Of a DNA stretch of 51,675 bases, positions 15,674 to 24,681 are shown in pieces. Position numbers and translations under genes: made by a program. The stretch spans positions 501-52,175 of the forward strand of contig DBTR01000017.1 of NCBI GenBank assembly GCA_002307145.1, written 5' to 3'. The notes beneath the pieces were generated by a model. It did no database searches, had not been told where the DNA came from, and worked only from the letters and a program-made list of their open reading frames with translations. Position 1 is the stretch's first letter, and each line of letters opens with the position of its first letter. Source of the stretch: Rhodospirillum sp. UBA1311. GTDB lineage: Bacteria; Pseudomonadota; Alphaproteobacteria; Rhodospirillales; Rhodospirillaceae.

Positions 15674-18600
15674 TCAAGAGAATACGGGCGTTTCCCGGAT
15701 CGATTCCGCGACTGCCAAATCGACGGACACGAGCTGCGATACGCCGCGCTCCGCCATAGTCACGCCAAAAAGCCGGTCCATTCGCGCCATCGTCATGCGG
15801 TGATGGGTGATGACGAGGAAGCGGGTGGACCCCATCGCCGCGATCCCGGCGATCAGGCCGCAGAAGCGATCGACGTTGGCGTCGTCGAGCGGTGCGTCGA
15901 CCTCGTCGAGGATGCAGATCGGCGCGGGATTGCTGTGGAACACCGCGAACAGCAGCGCGAGCGCGGTCAACGCCTGCTCGCCGCCCGAAAGCAGAGAGAG
16001 GAGTTGCAGCCGCTTGCCCGGCGGGCTCGCCATGATCTCGACGCCCGCCGCGAGCGGGTCGCTGCCCTCGATCAGCGAAAGATGCGCGCGGCCGCCGCCG
16101 AAGAGCCGGGTGAAGATCTCTTCGAAGGCGCGGTTGACGGTCTCGAAGCTCGCCTGGAGGCGCTCGCGGCCCTCGCGGTTGAGTTCCGCGATGCCCTGGC
16201 GCAAGCGCGCGATCGCCGCGAGGAGGTCGTCGCGTTCCGAGGTCAGGCCCGCGACCTGGTTGCCGACGTCCTCGGCCTCGATCTCGGCGCGGAGGTTCAC
16301 CGGCCCGAGGCGTTCGCGCTCGGCGGCGCGGCGCTCGGCACGGCCGGTGAGTTCGGCGGTCGGCAGGGCGAACAGGGCTTCGTCGGGAACGAGGGTCTCG
16401 ACCCCCGCGCCGAGGTGTTCGCGGCTGCGGGTCTCGATCTCCTGCGACGCCTGCGCGCGGCGCTCGACCATTGCCTCGGCGCGCACCCGGTCTTCGCGCG
16501 CGGTCGCCGCGGCGTGGTCGGCTTCCTTGGCTTGTGCGTCGGCGGCGCGTGCGGTGCTTTCCGCCACGGCCAGAGCGTCGGCAGTCTGGCGGCGCAGGGC
16601 TTCGGCGGATTCGAGCTGGCCGACCAGGGTTTGCCGCCGCGCGTCGAGAATTTGGGGGCGGGCGCGGAGCTGGTCGCGTTCGGCCTCGGCCTCGGCGCGG
16701 CGGGCGGCTAGGGTGGCGCGGTATTCGGTGGCGGCCTCGCCGCGTTTCGCCCAATCCCTGGTCTCGGCGATCAAGGCGGCGATCCGGTCGCGGCGAATCT
16801 GGTCCTCGCGCTTGGCCGCATCGGCGAGCGCCCGGGCGTCCAGCGCGCGGGCACGGGCGGCCTCGGCCTCGGTGCGGGCGGTGGCTACGGCGTCGCGCAG
16901 GGCCTGCGGCGCGCTCTCGGCTTCCGTGCCGACGGCGGCGAGCGTCGCCTCGGCCTCGGTGCGTTCGCCCAGAAGAGTGTCGCGGGATTCGCCGAAGCGT
17001 TGCAGGCGGTCTTCCGCGTCGGCCTGGTCGCGCAGCACGCGGTCGCGCTCCGCCCGGGTCCGGGTCGATGCGGCCTCGGCGGCGCGGGTGGCGTCGCGGG
17101 CGGCGCGCTCCTCGGCTTCGGCGGCGCGCTGCGCTCCGGCGGCGGCGTCGCGGGCGCTGGCGGCTTCGGCGGTGCGGGCGGAGATCTGCGGCAGGTCGGC
17201 CTGGAGCGCGCGCAGGCGGTTGGCCTGCGCTAGGCGCGCGGCGGCGGCGGAGGGCGCGCCCGGCCGGATCACGAAGCCGTCCCATCGCCACAGGCCGCCG
17301 TCGCGGCTGACCAGGGTCTGGCCCGGGCCGAGGGCGGGGGCGAGGCGGTCGGCGAGGGCGGCGTCGTCGGCGAGGTAGGCGAGGCTCAGGCGTCGCGCCA
17401 GCACCTCCGGCACGTCCACATGACTGGCGAGGCTGGGCAGGCCGCCCGGCGCGTCGGCGAGGTCGCCGAGCGGCGGATAGGCGCGCCAGCCGCGCGGACT
17501 CGCGCCGTCGTCCTCGGGGGCATCCGCGCCGTGTTCGAGAATCGCTGCGACCGCCGCCTCGAATCCGGGTTCGGCGCGCACCCGGTCGAGAACCGGCTTG
17601 CCGCCCTTCTGCGCCGCGCCACCCGCCAGCACCGCTTCGAGGGCGTCGACCTCGGCCTTGAGGCGGCGCTCGGCGGCATCGGCGGCGGAGAACGCCGCAC
17701 TGGTTTCGCTGCGCGCGATTTCGGCGCGGGCGCGCGCGGCTTCGGCGGCGTCGCGGCGCCGGATCGCGGCTTCCGACACGGCTTCGGCTTCCGCCGCCGC
17801 GACTTCGGCGGCGCGCACGGCGTCCGCCGGGACGCGCTTCGCGATGGCGGCGGCGATCTGCGCCTCGATCTGTCGGAAGCGCTCCGCGACCTTGGCGAGC
17901 GCGGCCTCGGCCTCGGCGCGGCGGCGCTGCGCGGCCTTGGCGGCGGCTTCGGCCTCGGCGAGCTGGGTGGTCGCGGCGGACAGCATGTCTTCCGCGCGTT
18001 GGCGCAGGGCCTCGGCTTCGGCCACCCGCCCGGCCAGTTGGGCGAGGCGGGCCGGGGCCTCGGCGGCCTCGGCTTCGAGGCGCTCGCGTTCGGCGGCGAG
18101 TTGGGCGGCGCGGCTGGCGGCGTCGGCGGCCTGGGCGTCGGCGCGGGACAGGTCGCCGTCGATCTGGGCGATGCGCTCGGCGTTGCCGCGCGTCGCGCGG
18201 TCGAGGCGGCGCTCTTCCTGGTCGAGGTTTTCCCGCTCCAGAACGAGGCGCTGCAACTGCCCCGAGGCTTCGTTGGCGGCGAGGCGCGCCGGTTCGACCG
18301 CCTCGAACGCCGTTGCCTGGACGGTGGCGGCGGCCGCGGCGGCCGCGGTCGCCTCGGCGACGCGAAGTTCGGCCTGGCGCAGCTGCTCGCGCGCGGCTGC
18401 GGCTGCTGCTGCGGCTTCGTCCCAGGCGCGGCGGGTGACGGCGATGTCGAGGGCGCGGATTTCCTCCGACAGGGTGCGGTATTTCGCCGCCTGCCGCGCC
18501 TGCCGATCGAGACCCTGCTTTTGCGTCACCAGGGCGTTCAGCACGTCGTCGAGGCGGGTGAGGTTGTTCTCCGCGCCGCGCAGGCGGAGTTCGGCCTCGT

Positions 18601-19135
18601 GGCGGCGCGAATGCAGGCCCGAGATGCCCGCCGCCTCTTCGAGGAGGGCGCGACGCTCGGCGGGTGCGGCGGCGATCAGCGCGCTGATCTTGCCCTGCGA
18701 GACGATCGCGGTGGAGCGCGCGCCGGTGGCGGCGTCGGCGAACAGCAGCTGGACGTCGCGGGCGCGGACTTCCTTGCCGTTGACGCGGTAGGTGGAGCCG
18801 CCGCCGCGGTCGATGCGGCGGGTGACTTCGAGTTCGTCCGAATGGTTGAGCGACGCGGGAGCGACCCGGGTGCGGTTGTCGAGGGTGAGCGTGACCTCGG
18901 CGACGTTGCGCGCCGGGCGCTCGCGACTGCCGGCGAAGATCACGTCGTCCATCTCGCCGCCGCGCATCTGCCTGGCCGAGCTTTCGCCCATCACCCAGCG
19001 CATCGCCTCGACTAGGTTGGATTTGCCGCAGCCGTTCGGGCCGACGACCCCGGTCAACCCCGGTTCGACCAGGAGTTCCGTCGGCTCGACAAAGGATTTG
19101 AAACCCGTGAGGCGCAGCTTGCTGAATTGGATCAT
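15674..19135 (-). CDS. smc: Chromosome segregation protein SMC
   Basis: 1153-residue condensin ATPase of the bacterial SMC-ScpAB complex, which organises and separates sister chromosomes. The N-terminal head has RLTGFKSF and Walker A GPNGCGKS (32-39). Two very long Ala/Glu/Arg-rich coiled-coil arms (about 170-480 and 650-1000) flank a hinge domain (about 500-640). The C-terminal head has signature LSGGEQ (from residue 1049), Walker B ICILDE (about 1073-1078) and D-loop APLDD. Length and architecture are normal. The gene is preceded by a dsbA-like gene, an order common in alphaproteobacteria. Confidence 0.97.
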   Translation of the reverse strand: MIQFSKLRLTGFKSFVEPTELLVEPGLTGVVGPNGCGKSNLVEAMRWVMGESSARQMRGGEMDDVIFAGSRERPARNVAEVTLTLDNRTRVAPASLNHSDELEVTRRIDRGGGSTYRVNGKEVRARDVQLLFADAATGARSTAIVSQGKISALIAAAPAERRALLEEAAGISGLHSRRHEAELRLRGAENNLTRLDDVLNALVTQKQGLDRQARQAAKYRTLSEEIRALDIAVTRRAWDEAAAAAAAAREQLRQAELRVAEATAAAAAAATVQATAFEAVEPARLAANEASGQLQRLVLERENLDQEERRLDRATRGNAERIAQIDGDLSRADAQAADAASRAAQLAAERERLEAEAAEAPARLAQLAGRVAEAEALRQRAEDMLSAATTQLAEAEAAAKAAQRRRAEAEAALAKVAERFRQIEAQIAAAIAKRVPADAVRAAEVAAAEAEAVSEAAIRRRDAAEAARARAEIARSETSAAFSAADAAERRLKAEVDALEAVLAGGAAQKGGKPVLDRVRAEPGFEAAVAAILEHGADAPEDDGASPRGWRAYPPLGDLADAPGGLPSLASHVDVPEVLARRLSLAYLADDAALADRLAPALGPGQTLVSRDGGLWRWDGFVIRPGAPSAAAARLAQANRLRALQADLPQISARTAEAASARDAAAGAQRAAEAEERAARDATRAAEAASTRTRAERDRVLRDQADAEDRLQRFGESRDTLLGERTEAEATLAAVGTEAESAPQALRDAVATARTEAEAARARALDARALADAAKREDQIRRDRIAALIAETRDWAKRGEAATEYRATLAARRAEAEAERDQLRARPQILDARRQTLVGQLESAEALRRQTADALAVAESTARAADAQAKEADHAAATAREDRVRAEAMVERRAQASQEIETRSREHLGAGVETLVPDEALFALPTAELTGRAERRAAERERLGPVNLRAEIEAEDVGNQVAGLTSERDDLLAAIARLRQGIAELNREGRERLQASFETVNRAFEEIFTRLFGGGRAHLSLIEGSDPLAAGVEIMASPPGKRLQLLSLLSGGEQALTALALLFAVFHSNPAPICILDEVDAPLDDANVDRFCGLIAGIAAMGSTRFLVITHHRMTMARMDRLFGVTMAERGVSQLVSVDLAVAESIRETPVFS

Positions 19136-19183
19136 CGGGCGATTATGCCCGGATGCGCCAACTGAGCAAGCGCCTCGGTCACA

Positions 19184-19792
19184 CTACTTTTTGAGCGCGG
19201 CCTCGGCGGTTTCGATCGCCTTGGTCAGTTCGTCGTGCGAGGCGTTGGCCATCACCTTCTGGCCGTTGATGATCAGGGTCGGGGTCGAATCGACGCCCAA
19301 TTTGTCGAAGGCGTAGGCGCGGCGGTCGAGCAGCGCCTGGAACAGCCCCTTGTCGGCGAGGGCGGCGTCGACCTGGGCCGGGCTCATCCCCGCCAGACCG
19401 GCGATGGTGCCGAGCGCCTGGCGCGGGTTCTGCGCCGTCGCCCAGGAATTCTGCTCGGCGAACAGGGTGTCGGAAAGCGTCGGCTGGGTTTCGGCGGGCG
19501 CGCTGTGCACCAGCATCGCCGCCGCCATCGCGAGGCCGTCGAGCGGGTAGTCGACGAACACCAGCTTGGCGCGGCCGGTCTCGACGAAGGTCTTGATCAG
19601 CCACGGGCGGTTCTCGACATGGAACGCGGCGCAGTGCGGGCAGGTGTAGGAGGAATATTCGTTGATCGTCACCGGCGCATCGGCTTTGCCGAGGACCTGG
19701 TCGTTCAAGGCGGGGGTATCGGCGGCATGGGCGACGGGGGCCAGCAGCATCAGGACTGCGGCGAGGGCGTAGCGACGAAGCGATGCGAACAC
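19184..19792 (-). CDS. DsbA-family periplasmic thiol oxidoreductase
   Basis: 202-residue thioredoxin-fold protein with a Sec signal peptide (cleavage near AHA-AD, residue 23). The active site is CPHC (51-54) and the cis-proline is Pro171 in DSTPTLIING. An inserted helical domain lies between. CPHC with this spacing is the DsbA/BdbD-like group that oxidises or isomerises cysteines in exported proteins. It lies immediately upstream of smc in the same direction, but no functional link is implied. Confidence 0.92.
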   Translation of the reverse strand: MFASLRRYALAAVLMLLAPVAHAADTPALNDQVLGKADAPVTINEYSSYTCPHCAAFHVENRPWLIKTFVETGRAKLVFVDYPLDGLAMAAAMLVHSAPAETQPTLSDTLFAEQNSWATAQNPRQALGTIAGLAGMSPAQVDAALADKGLFQALLDRRAYAFDKLGVDSTPTLIINGQKVMANASHDELTKAIETAEAALKK

Positions 19793-19850
19793 GAGGGGAA
19801 GCTCCTGAAGAGAAACAGTCCGGATGAGATAAAGACGGAAGTCCGGCTTG

Positions 19851-20384
19851 TCACCCCTCGCGCGTGGGTTTTCGTGCGGCCATGGTGCGGCCGAGCTGGG
19901 CCAGGACTTCGCGAAGTTCCGGATCGGCCACCGCGCTGATCCGCACCGCGTCTTCGTCGCTCAGCGGCGGGGGCGGCGGCGGAGGTGGCGGGATGGGCCT
20001 GGGCGGCGGCAGGGTGCCGAGGGTGATCTTGAGCCGGGTCACCGCCTGGAAGCCGAAATAGCCGTTGATCCGCGCGCAGATCTCGGGCTCGCGGTGTTGC
20101 AGGATCATCGCGTAGGCCGAGGCGCCGACCCGCACGTGGAGGGTCGAGCCTTCGTTCGATCCGGCGCGCGGCTTGGCGATGCGGAGCGGCAGGGCGTTGG
20201 CCGCGACTTCGGCGCCGACGATGTCGCTCCACCGGGCGAGGATGTCGACGTCGACGAACCCCTTCTTGCCGACCAGGGGGCGCACCACTGCGGCGATCGC
20301 CATTCCGAGCGGGTGGACGCGCTTACGGCGCGGCGCGTCGGGCCGGGGCTTTTCGGCGGCGGGGGTGTCGGTTGGCTTTTTCAT
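19851..20384 (-). CDS. DUF721 (DciA-like) protein
   Basis: 177-residue member of the DUF721 family, whose best-known member DciA loads or assists the replicative helicase DnaB. The conserved KH-like core is visible as FVDVDILARWSDIVGAEVAANALPLRI-type segments (about residues 42-70) and TLHVRVGASAYAMILQHREPEI (about 80-101). A proline run (about nine in a row) links it to a C-terminal tail. The start at 20384 (MKKPTDTPAAEK) leaves 62 bases to the divergent mutY; a longer reading to 20438 is possible. The neighbourhood (mutY, dsbA-like, smc) is the usual alphaproteobacterial one for this family. Confidence 0.85.
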   Translation of the reverse strand: MKKPTDTPAAEKPRPDAPRRKRVHPLGMAIAAVVRPLVGKKGFVDVDILARWSDIVGAEVAANALPLRIAKPRAGSNEGSTLHVRVGASAYAMILQHREPEICARINGYFGFQAVTRLKITLGTLPPPRPIPPPPPPPPPLSDEDAVRISAVADPELREVLAQLGRTMAARKPTREG

Positions 20385-20446
20385 CCGGCCAGCATACGCG
20401 AAGCCATGGACTTGACGGAAGGACCGCGTTCGCGGCATCTGGAGCG

Positions 20447-21499
20447 ATGGCCGAAACTCCGCCCGTTCCCGCCGACCTCAGCCGCCGCCTGCTCGCCTGG
20501 TACGACGCCGGGCACCGCGACTTGCCCTGGCGGCCCCAGCCCCATGCGCTGGGCGAACCCTATGGCGTCTGGCTCTCCGAGGTAATGCTGCAGCAGACCA
20601 CGGTGGCGGCGGTGATCCCTTATTACCGCGCCTTCCTCGAACGCTGGCCGACGGTGGCCGACCTCGCCGCCGCATCCGACGCCGAGGTGATGGCGGCATG
20701 GGCCGGGCTCGGCTACTACAGCCGCGCCCGCAACCTGCTCGCCTGCGCCCGCGCGGTGGCGGTGCGCCCGGGCGGCGCATTCCCGCGCACCGAGGCCGAA
20801 CTGCGCGCCCTGCCGGGGCTGGGGCCGTATACCGCCGCGGCGGTGGCGGCGATCGCGTTCGGGCAACAGGCGGCGGCGGTGGACGGCAACGTCGAGCGGG
20901 TCCTGAGCCGGGTGTTCGACGACGCCACGCCGCTGCCCGCATTCAAACCGAAGGCGCGCGTTCTGGCCCAGGCGCTGGTGCCCGCCGACCGCCCCGGCGA
21001 CTTCGCCCAGGCGGCGATCGATCTGGGCGCGGTGGTCTGCCGCCCGCGCAACCCGGATTGCCTGATCTGCCCCTGGCGCGACGCCTGCCGCGCGCGGGCG
21101 AACGGTACCGTCGCGCTGCGTCCGGTGCGCCCGGAAAAGCCGGAGCGTCCGCACCGCCTCGGCTTCGCCTACTGGGTCGAAAGCGAACACGGCGTGTGGC
21201 TGGTGCGCCGCCCGCCGAAGGGGCTGCTCGGCGGCATGCTGGCGCTGCCCTGCGGCGACTGGACGGCGGAAGCCGTGCCGCTCGCGCTGCCCAAGGGGTG
21301 GCGCGCGACGATCCTGAACGCGCCGGTGCGCCACGTCTTCACCCATTTTTCCCTCGACCTCACCGTCGTCCGCGTCGGGGCGGCGGGTGACCCCGCGCTG
21401 GTGTTCGGCGAAGGGTTCTGGGGTACGGCGGCGGACCTCGCAGGCCTGCCGACGGTGATGCAGAAGGTGCGCCGCCGCGCCGAGGAGAGTTCCAAATGA
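20447..21499 (+). CDS. mutY: A/G-specific adenine DNA glycosylase
   Basis: 350-residue base-excision repair enzyme that removes adenine mispaired with 8-oxoguanine. Catalytic Glu45 is in SEVMLQQTTV; the helix-hairpin-helix LPGLGPYTA (122-130) precedes Asp146 in AVDGNV. The [4Fe-4S] cluster ligands are Cys198, Cys205, Cys208 and Cys214 (C-x6-C-x2-C-x5-C). The C-terminal Nudix-like domain (from about residue 230, RRPPKGLLGGMLALP and FTHFSLDL) recognises 8-oxoG. All key residues are intact. The start has GGAG upstream; the stop overlaps the next gene (ATGA). Confidence 0.97.
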   Translation: MAETPPVPADLSRRLLAWYDAGHRDLPWRPQPHALGEPYGVWLSEVMLQQTTVAAVIPYYRAFLERWPTVADLAAASDAEVMAAWAGLGYYSRARNLLACARAVAVRPGGAFPRTEAELRALPGLGPYTAAAVAAIAFGQQAAAVDGNVERVLSRVFDDATPLPAFKPKARVLAQALVPADRPGDFAQAAIDLGAVVCRPRNPDCLICPWRDACRARANGTVALRPVRPEKPERPHRLGFAYWVESEHGVWLVRRPPKGLLGGMLALPCGDWTAEAVPLALPKGWRATILNAPVRHVFTHFSLDLTVVRVGAAGDPALVFGEGFWGTAADLAGLPTVMQKVRRRAEESSK

Positions 21500-22122
21500 T
21501 CGCCACCACCACCCTGCTCGGCTTCGCCGCCGCGTCGGTCCTGCTCGCCCTTGCGCCGGGGCCCGACAACCTCTTCGTCCTCACCCAGTCGGCGCTCAAA
21601 GGGCGCGTCTCCGGCCTGATGGTGACGCTCGGGCTGTGCTCCGGCCTTGTCGTCCACACCACGGCGGTGGCGCTCGGCGTCGCGGCAATCTTCCAGACCT
21701 CGGAGACCGCGTTCACGGCATTGAAGTTCGTCGGCGCGGCGTACCTCGCCTTTCTCGCCTGGAAGGCCTTGCGCGCCGGGGCCGAACCCCTCGGCGGCGC
21801 GGCCGACGCCCCGGTGGATTTGCGCAAAATGTACCTGCGCGGCATCCTGATGAACGTCACCAATCCCAAAGTGGCGATCTTCTTCCTCGCCTTCCTGCCC
21901 CAGTTCGCCGACCCGGCAAAGGGGCACCTCGGCGCGCAGATCTTCTTCCTCGGCGGGGTGTTCATGCTCTGCGCGCTGGCGGTGTTCTCCGCCATCGCGC
22001 TGGTCGCCGACCGCCTGAGCGCGTGGCTGCGCCGCTCCGCACGCGGTCAGGTCGTGCTCAACCGCGTCGCCGGGGTGGTGTTCCTCGGCCTCGCCGCCAA
22101 GCTCGCCCTGGCGCAGCGGTAA
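21496..22122 (+). CDS. LysE/RhtB-family amino-acid exporter
   Basis: 208-residue membrane protein with about six helices. The family signature LALAPGPDNLFVLTQSALKGR occurs at about residues 18-38 and GILMNVTNPKVAIFFLAFLPQF at 116-137. RhtB-type proteins export homoserine, threonine or similar metabolites. Translationally coupled to mutY by a 4-base overlap, with no clear functional reason. Substrate unknown. Confidence 0.93.
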   Translation: MIATTTLLGFAAASVLLALAPGPDNLFVLTQSALKGRVSGLMVTLGLCSGLVVHTTAVALGVAAIFQTSETAFTALKFVGAAYLAFLAWKALRAGAEPLGGAADAPVDLRKMYLRGILMNVTNPKVAIFFLAFLPQFADPAKGHLGAQIFFLGGVFMLCALAVFSAIALVADRLSAWLRRSARGQVVLNRVAGVVFLGLAAKLALAQR

Positions 22123-22860
22123 TCAGACTTCCTGCGCGGTGGGGCGGAAGAGGATTTCGTTGATGTCGACGTCCTCCGGCTGGCTGATCGCGAAGGCGAC
22201 CATCCGCGCGAACGAATCCGACGGAATCGCGATCTTGTAGATTTCGCGGACGCCCATGGCGACGTCGGGTTCGGTGACGCTGTCGGCGAGTTCGGTGGCC
22301 ACCGCGCCGGGCGAGACGATGGTGGTGCGGATGTTGTAGGGCTTGACCTCCTGACGCAGGCCTTCCGAGATCACCCGCACCGCGGTCTTGGTCGCGGCGT
22401 AGACCGCGTTGCCGGCGCGGACTTTGTGCCCGGCGACCGACGAGACGTTGATGATGTGGCCGCTCTTCTGCGCCTTCATCCGGGGCAGGGCGGCGGCGAT
22501 GCCGTAGAGCACGCCCTTGATGTTGACGTCGATCATCCGGTCCCAGTCGGCGATCTTGCCGCGTTCGAGCGGCGAGACTGGCATCAGTCCGGCGTTGTTG
22601 ACGATCACGTCGATGCGGCCGTGGAGTTCGACGGCGCGGTCGACGAGCGCCTGCACCTGGGTGGCATTGGTGACGTCGGTCTGCACTACCGCGCCCTCGC
22701 CAAGGTCGAGTTCGGCGGCAAGCGCTTCGAGCCGGTCGACGCGGCGTGCGCCGAGGACGAGCTTCGCGCCGTCGTTCGCCAGCCGTCGCGCGGTGGCCTC
22801 GCCGAGGCCGCTGCTTGCGCCGGTGATCACCACGACCTTGCCGGAAATTCCTTCGGTCAT
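22123..22860 (-). CDS. Short-chain dehydrogenase/reductase
   Basis: 245-residue classical SDR. The Rossmann motif TGASSGLG is at 13-20; Arg39/Arg40 after beta-2 favour NADPH. NNAG is at 88-91, catalytic Ser at 140/141, Tyr154 and Lys158 (YAATK). Closest in pattern to clavulanate-dehydrogenase-like or YdfG-like general oxidoreductases. It is the last gene of the accessory operon that starts with the aldo/keto reductase, and begins 3 bases after the CMD-cupin gene. AAGGA lies upstream of the start. Substrate unknown. Confidence 0.93.
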   Translation of the reverse strand: MTEGISGKVVVITGASSGLGEATARRLANDGAKLVLGARRVDRLEALAAELDLGEGAVVQTDVTNATQVQALVDRAVELHGRIDVIVNNAGLMPVSPLERGKIADWDRMIDVNIKGVLYGIAAALPRMKAQKSGHIINVSSVAGHKVRAGNAVYAATKTAVRVISEGLRQEVKPYNIRTTIVSPGAVATELADSVTEPDVAMGVREIYKIAIPSDSFARMVAFAISQPEDVDINEILFRPTAQEV

Positions 22861-22863
22861 TTT

Positions 22864-24051
22864 TCAGTGTCCTTGCGTGAATTGTGCGTCGGCGACCGGC
22901 TCCAGCCAGTCGACGACCTTGCCGTCCTTGGCTTCCGCGATCGCGATGTGGGTCATCGCGGTGGTCGCGGTCGCGCCGTGCCAGTGCTTTTCGCCGGGGG
23001 CGAACCAGACGATGTCGCCGGGGCGGATTTCCTCCACCGGGCCGCCTTCGCGCTGCGCCCAGCCGAGGCCGGCGGTGACGATCACCGTCTGGCCGAGCGG
23101 ATGGGTGTGCCAGTTGGTGCGCGCGCCGGGCTCGAAGGTCACGGTCGCGCCGCCGACCCGGGCGTCGCCGCTGCCCTTGAACGGCGCGTCGATCCGCACC
23201 GTGCCGGTGAACCAGTCCGACGGCCCCTGGACCGACGGCTGCGAGCCGCTTCTGAGAATTTGCATCGTGGATCTGGTCTCCTGTGCTGGGTTGGGCCGCT
23301 CGGGCTGCAACCGGGTGATCGGCGAGGACGAGGTCTCGGATCTGGCCGCGACGGCGTCGGCGAGCGCGTCCCGCGCCCTGGCGGCTTCGGTCTGGCCGAC
23401 CTGCGCGGCGAGGGTCGCGCCGAGGCTGCGGAGCTGGTCGCGCGTGATGCCGATGTTGAGCGCGACCTTGGTGTGGCTCAGCAACTGGCTCCCGGTGCCT
23501 TGCATCGCGGCGAGGGCGGCGATGGTGGAGACTTCGCGGTCGTGGAAGTCCAGGACGTCGCTGCCGAAGATGTCGCCGAACAGGTGCTCCTTGAGGAAGG
23601 TGTCGATCGCCGGGGCGAATTCAAGCACCCGTCCCTTGACCGGCGCGCCGATCAGCAGGGTCTGGACCCGGGTGCCGCGCTCGCGCACGCCGGGCTCCGC
23701 CAGAATCGGCGAGGCTTCCCGCCCGGCGTCATCGACGATGCCCCGCGCGGCGCGCTCGTCGAGAACGCCGACGAACGTGCCAAGGCCGTTCAGGCTGCGC
23801 GGAAATCCGGCGTAGGCGTAGAGCTGCACCAGGACCTCGCGGACCTCGCTCACCGTCAGGCCGGCGTCCAGCCCCGCCGCGAGGGCGGGCTTGAGGCGTT
23901 CGACGTCGCCGCTGGCGGTGAACGCCGCGATCGGCACGATCGCCTGGCGTCGCTCCGTCAATTCGCTGCGTTCTTCCGCCGGGGCGGCGGAGGCGGTGCC
24001 GCTCATCGCGAAGCAGATGCCGCCGATCAGGGATGCGAATTTTCCGATCAT
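22864..24051 (-). CDS. Fusion of two carboxymuconolactone-decarboxylase-like domains with a cupin
   Basis: 395-residue secreted protein. A signal peptide (about 22 residues, SLIGGICFAMSGTASA) is followed by a CMD/AhpD-like domain (about 30-110), a second CMD-like domain (about 140-225), a low-complexity linker, and a cupin (about 270-390). The cupin shows metal-ligand histidines in WHTHPLGQT and GEKHWHG. Neither CMD unit has the CxxC of AhpD peroxidases. AGAGGT is 6 bases before the start, supporting 24051. The start overlaps the DUF4405 gene by 4 bases. Locus 2 carries the second CMD unit and the cupin as separate, adjacent genes in the same order. Reaction unknown; hydrolase, isomerase or decarboxylase chemistry is possible. 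Confidence 0.85.
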   Translation of the reverse strand: MIGKFASLIGGICFAMSGTASAAPAEERSELTERRQAIVPIAAFTASGDVERLKPALAAGLDAGLTVSEVREVLVQLYAYAGFPRSLNGLGTFVGVLDERAARGIVDDAGREASPILAEPGVRERGTRVQTLLIGAPVKGRVLEFAPAIDTFLKEHLFGDIFGSDVLDFHDREVSTIAALAAMQGTGSQLLSHTKVALNIGITRDQLRSLGATLAAQVGQTEAARARDALADAVAARSETSSSPITRLQPERPNPAQETRSTMQILRSGSQPSVQGPSDWFTGTVRIDAPFKGSGDARVGGATVTFEPGARTNWHTHPLGQTVIVTAGLGWAQREGGPVEEIRPGDIVWFAPGEKHWHGATATTAMTHIAIAEAKDGKVVDWLEPVADAQFTQGH

Positions 24052-24677
24052 GGTTGACCTCTCTTGGTGGAGCCGAGGGTTGTGCGCGCAAGGTGGACGA
24101 GGCTGGCGAGGCCACCGGCGATCACGACGTAGCGCGCGAAAAAGCCTGCGGTCGCATGCGAAAAATCCCAGTAGTCGAAGGCGTAGGCGCCGCTCAGCTT
24201 GAGGATGAGGTCGCGTTCGATCGCGGCGCAGGCGCCGAGGCCGATGAGCGCCAGCATCGCGGCGCGGCGGATGGTGGGCGCGATTCGGTCGCCGCCGCAG
24301 AGGTGCGCCAGCATCGGCCCGTGCATCCCGAGATGCACTGCCCCCAGCACCAGCATCCAATACGCCGCCAAGGCATGGGTGCGGCGGTCGAAAAGATCGC
24401 CGCGCAGGGCCGGAAACAGGTCGTGCGAATTGCCCAGGCCGCTTGCCACCAGCAGCAGGGCGGCGGCGAGCAGCAGCAGGTTGAGGACGGTGGCCGCGCG
24501 CAGCCGGCGATGGCCGAGGGTCGCGTACCAGCGCCGGGCGAGGAGATTGTGCGATCCCGCGAGGGCGACGAAGGCTGCGCCGACGATCTCGTGGATGCGG
24601 TTGCCGGTGAGCTGGTAGGCAAACGCCGCCAGCATCAGGCCGAACATCAGGAGGTCGAGGGCCAGCCTGCCGCGCAT
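24048..24677 (-). CDS. DUF4405-like multi-helix membrane protein
   Basis: 209-residue integral membrane protein with about five helices and several intramembrane histidines (NRIHEIVGA, AGSHNLLARRW, GAVHLGMHGPML, DFSHATAG). These resemble the heme-ligand histidines of small cytochrome b-like DUF4405 proteins. It sits between a Tat-exported flavodoxin and the CMD-cupin gene, so an electron-transfer role across the membrane is a reasonable inference. Heme binding is not proven by sequence. Confidence 0.75.
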   Translation of the reverse strand: MRGRLALDLLMFGLMLAAFAYQLTGNRIHEIVGAAFVALAGSHNLLARRWYATLGHRRLRAATVLNLLLLAAALLLVASGLGNSHDLFPALRGDLFDRRTHALAAYWMLVLGAVHLGMHGPMLAHLCGGDRIAPTIRRAAMLALIGLGACAAIERDLILKLSGAYAFDYWDFSHATAGFFARYVVIAGGLASLVHLARTTLGSTKRGQP

Positions 24678-24681
24678 CGGT

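Noticed and set aside
17420..19000. Possible tandem repeat or CRISPR-like array from recurrent GCCTCGGC/GGCGGC units
   Set aside because: The units are irregular codon-level repeats of the smc coiled coil, with no fixed spacer length.
17420..19015. Plus-strand frame of 531 codons within smc with glycine-rich repeats
   Set aside because: The repeats are the complement of smc coiled-coil codons (Ala/Glu/Arg), not an independent repeat protein.
19960..20000. GGCGGCGGCGG microsatellite-like run
   Set aside because: It encodes the proline run of the DUF721 protein and needs no separate explanation.
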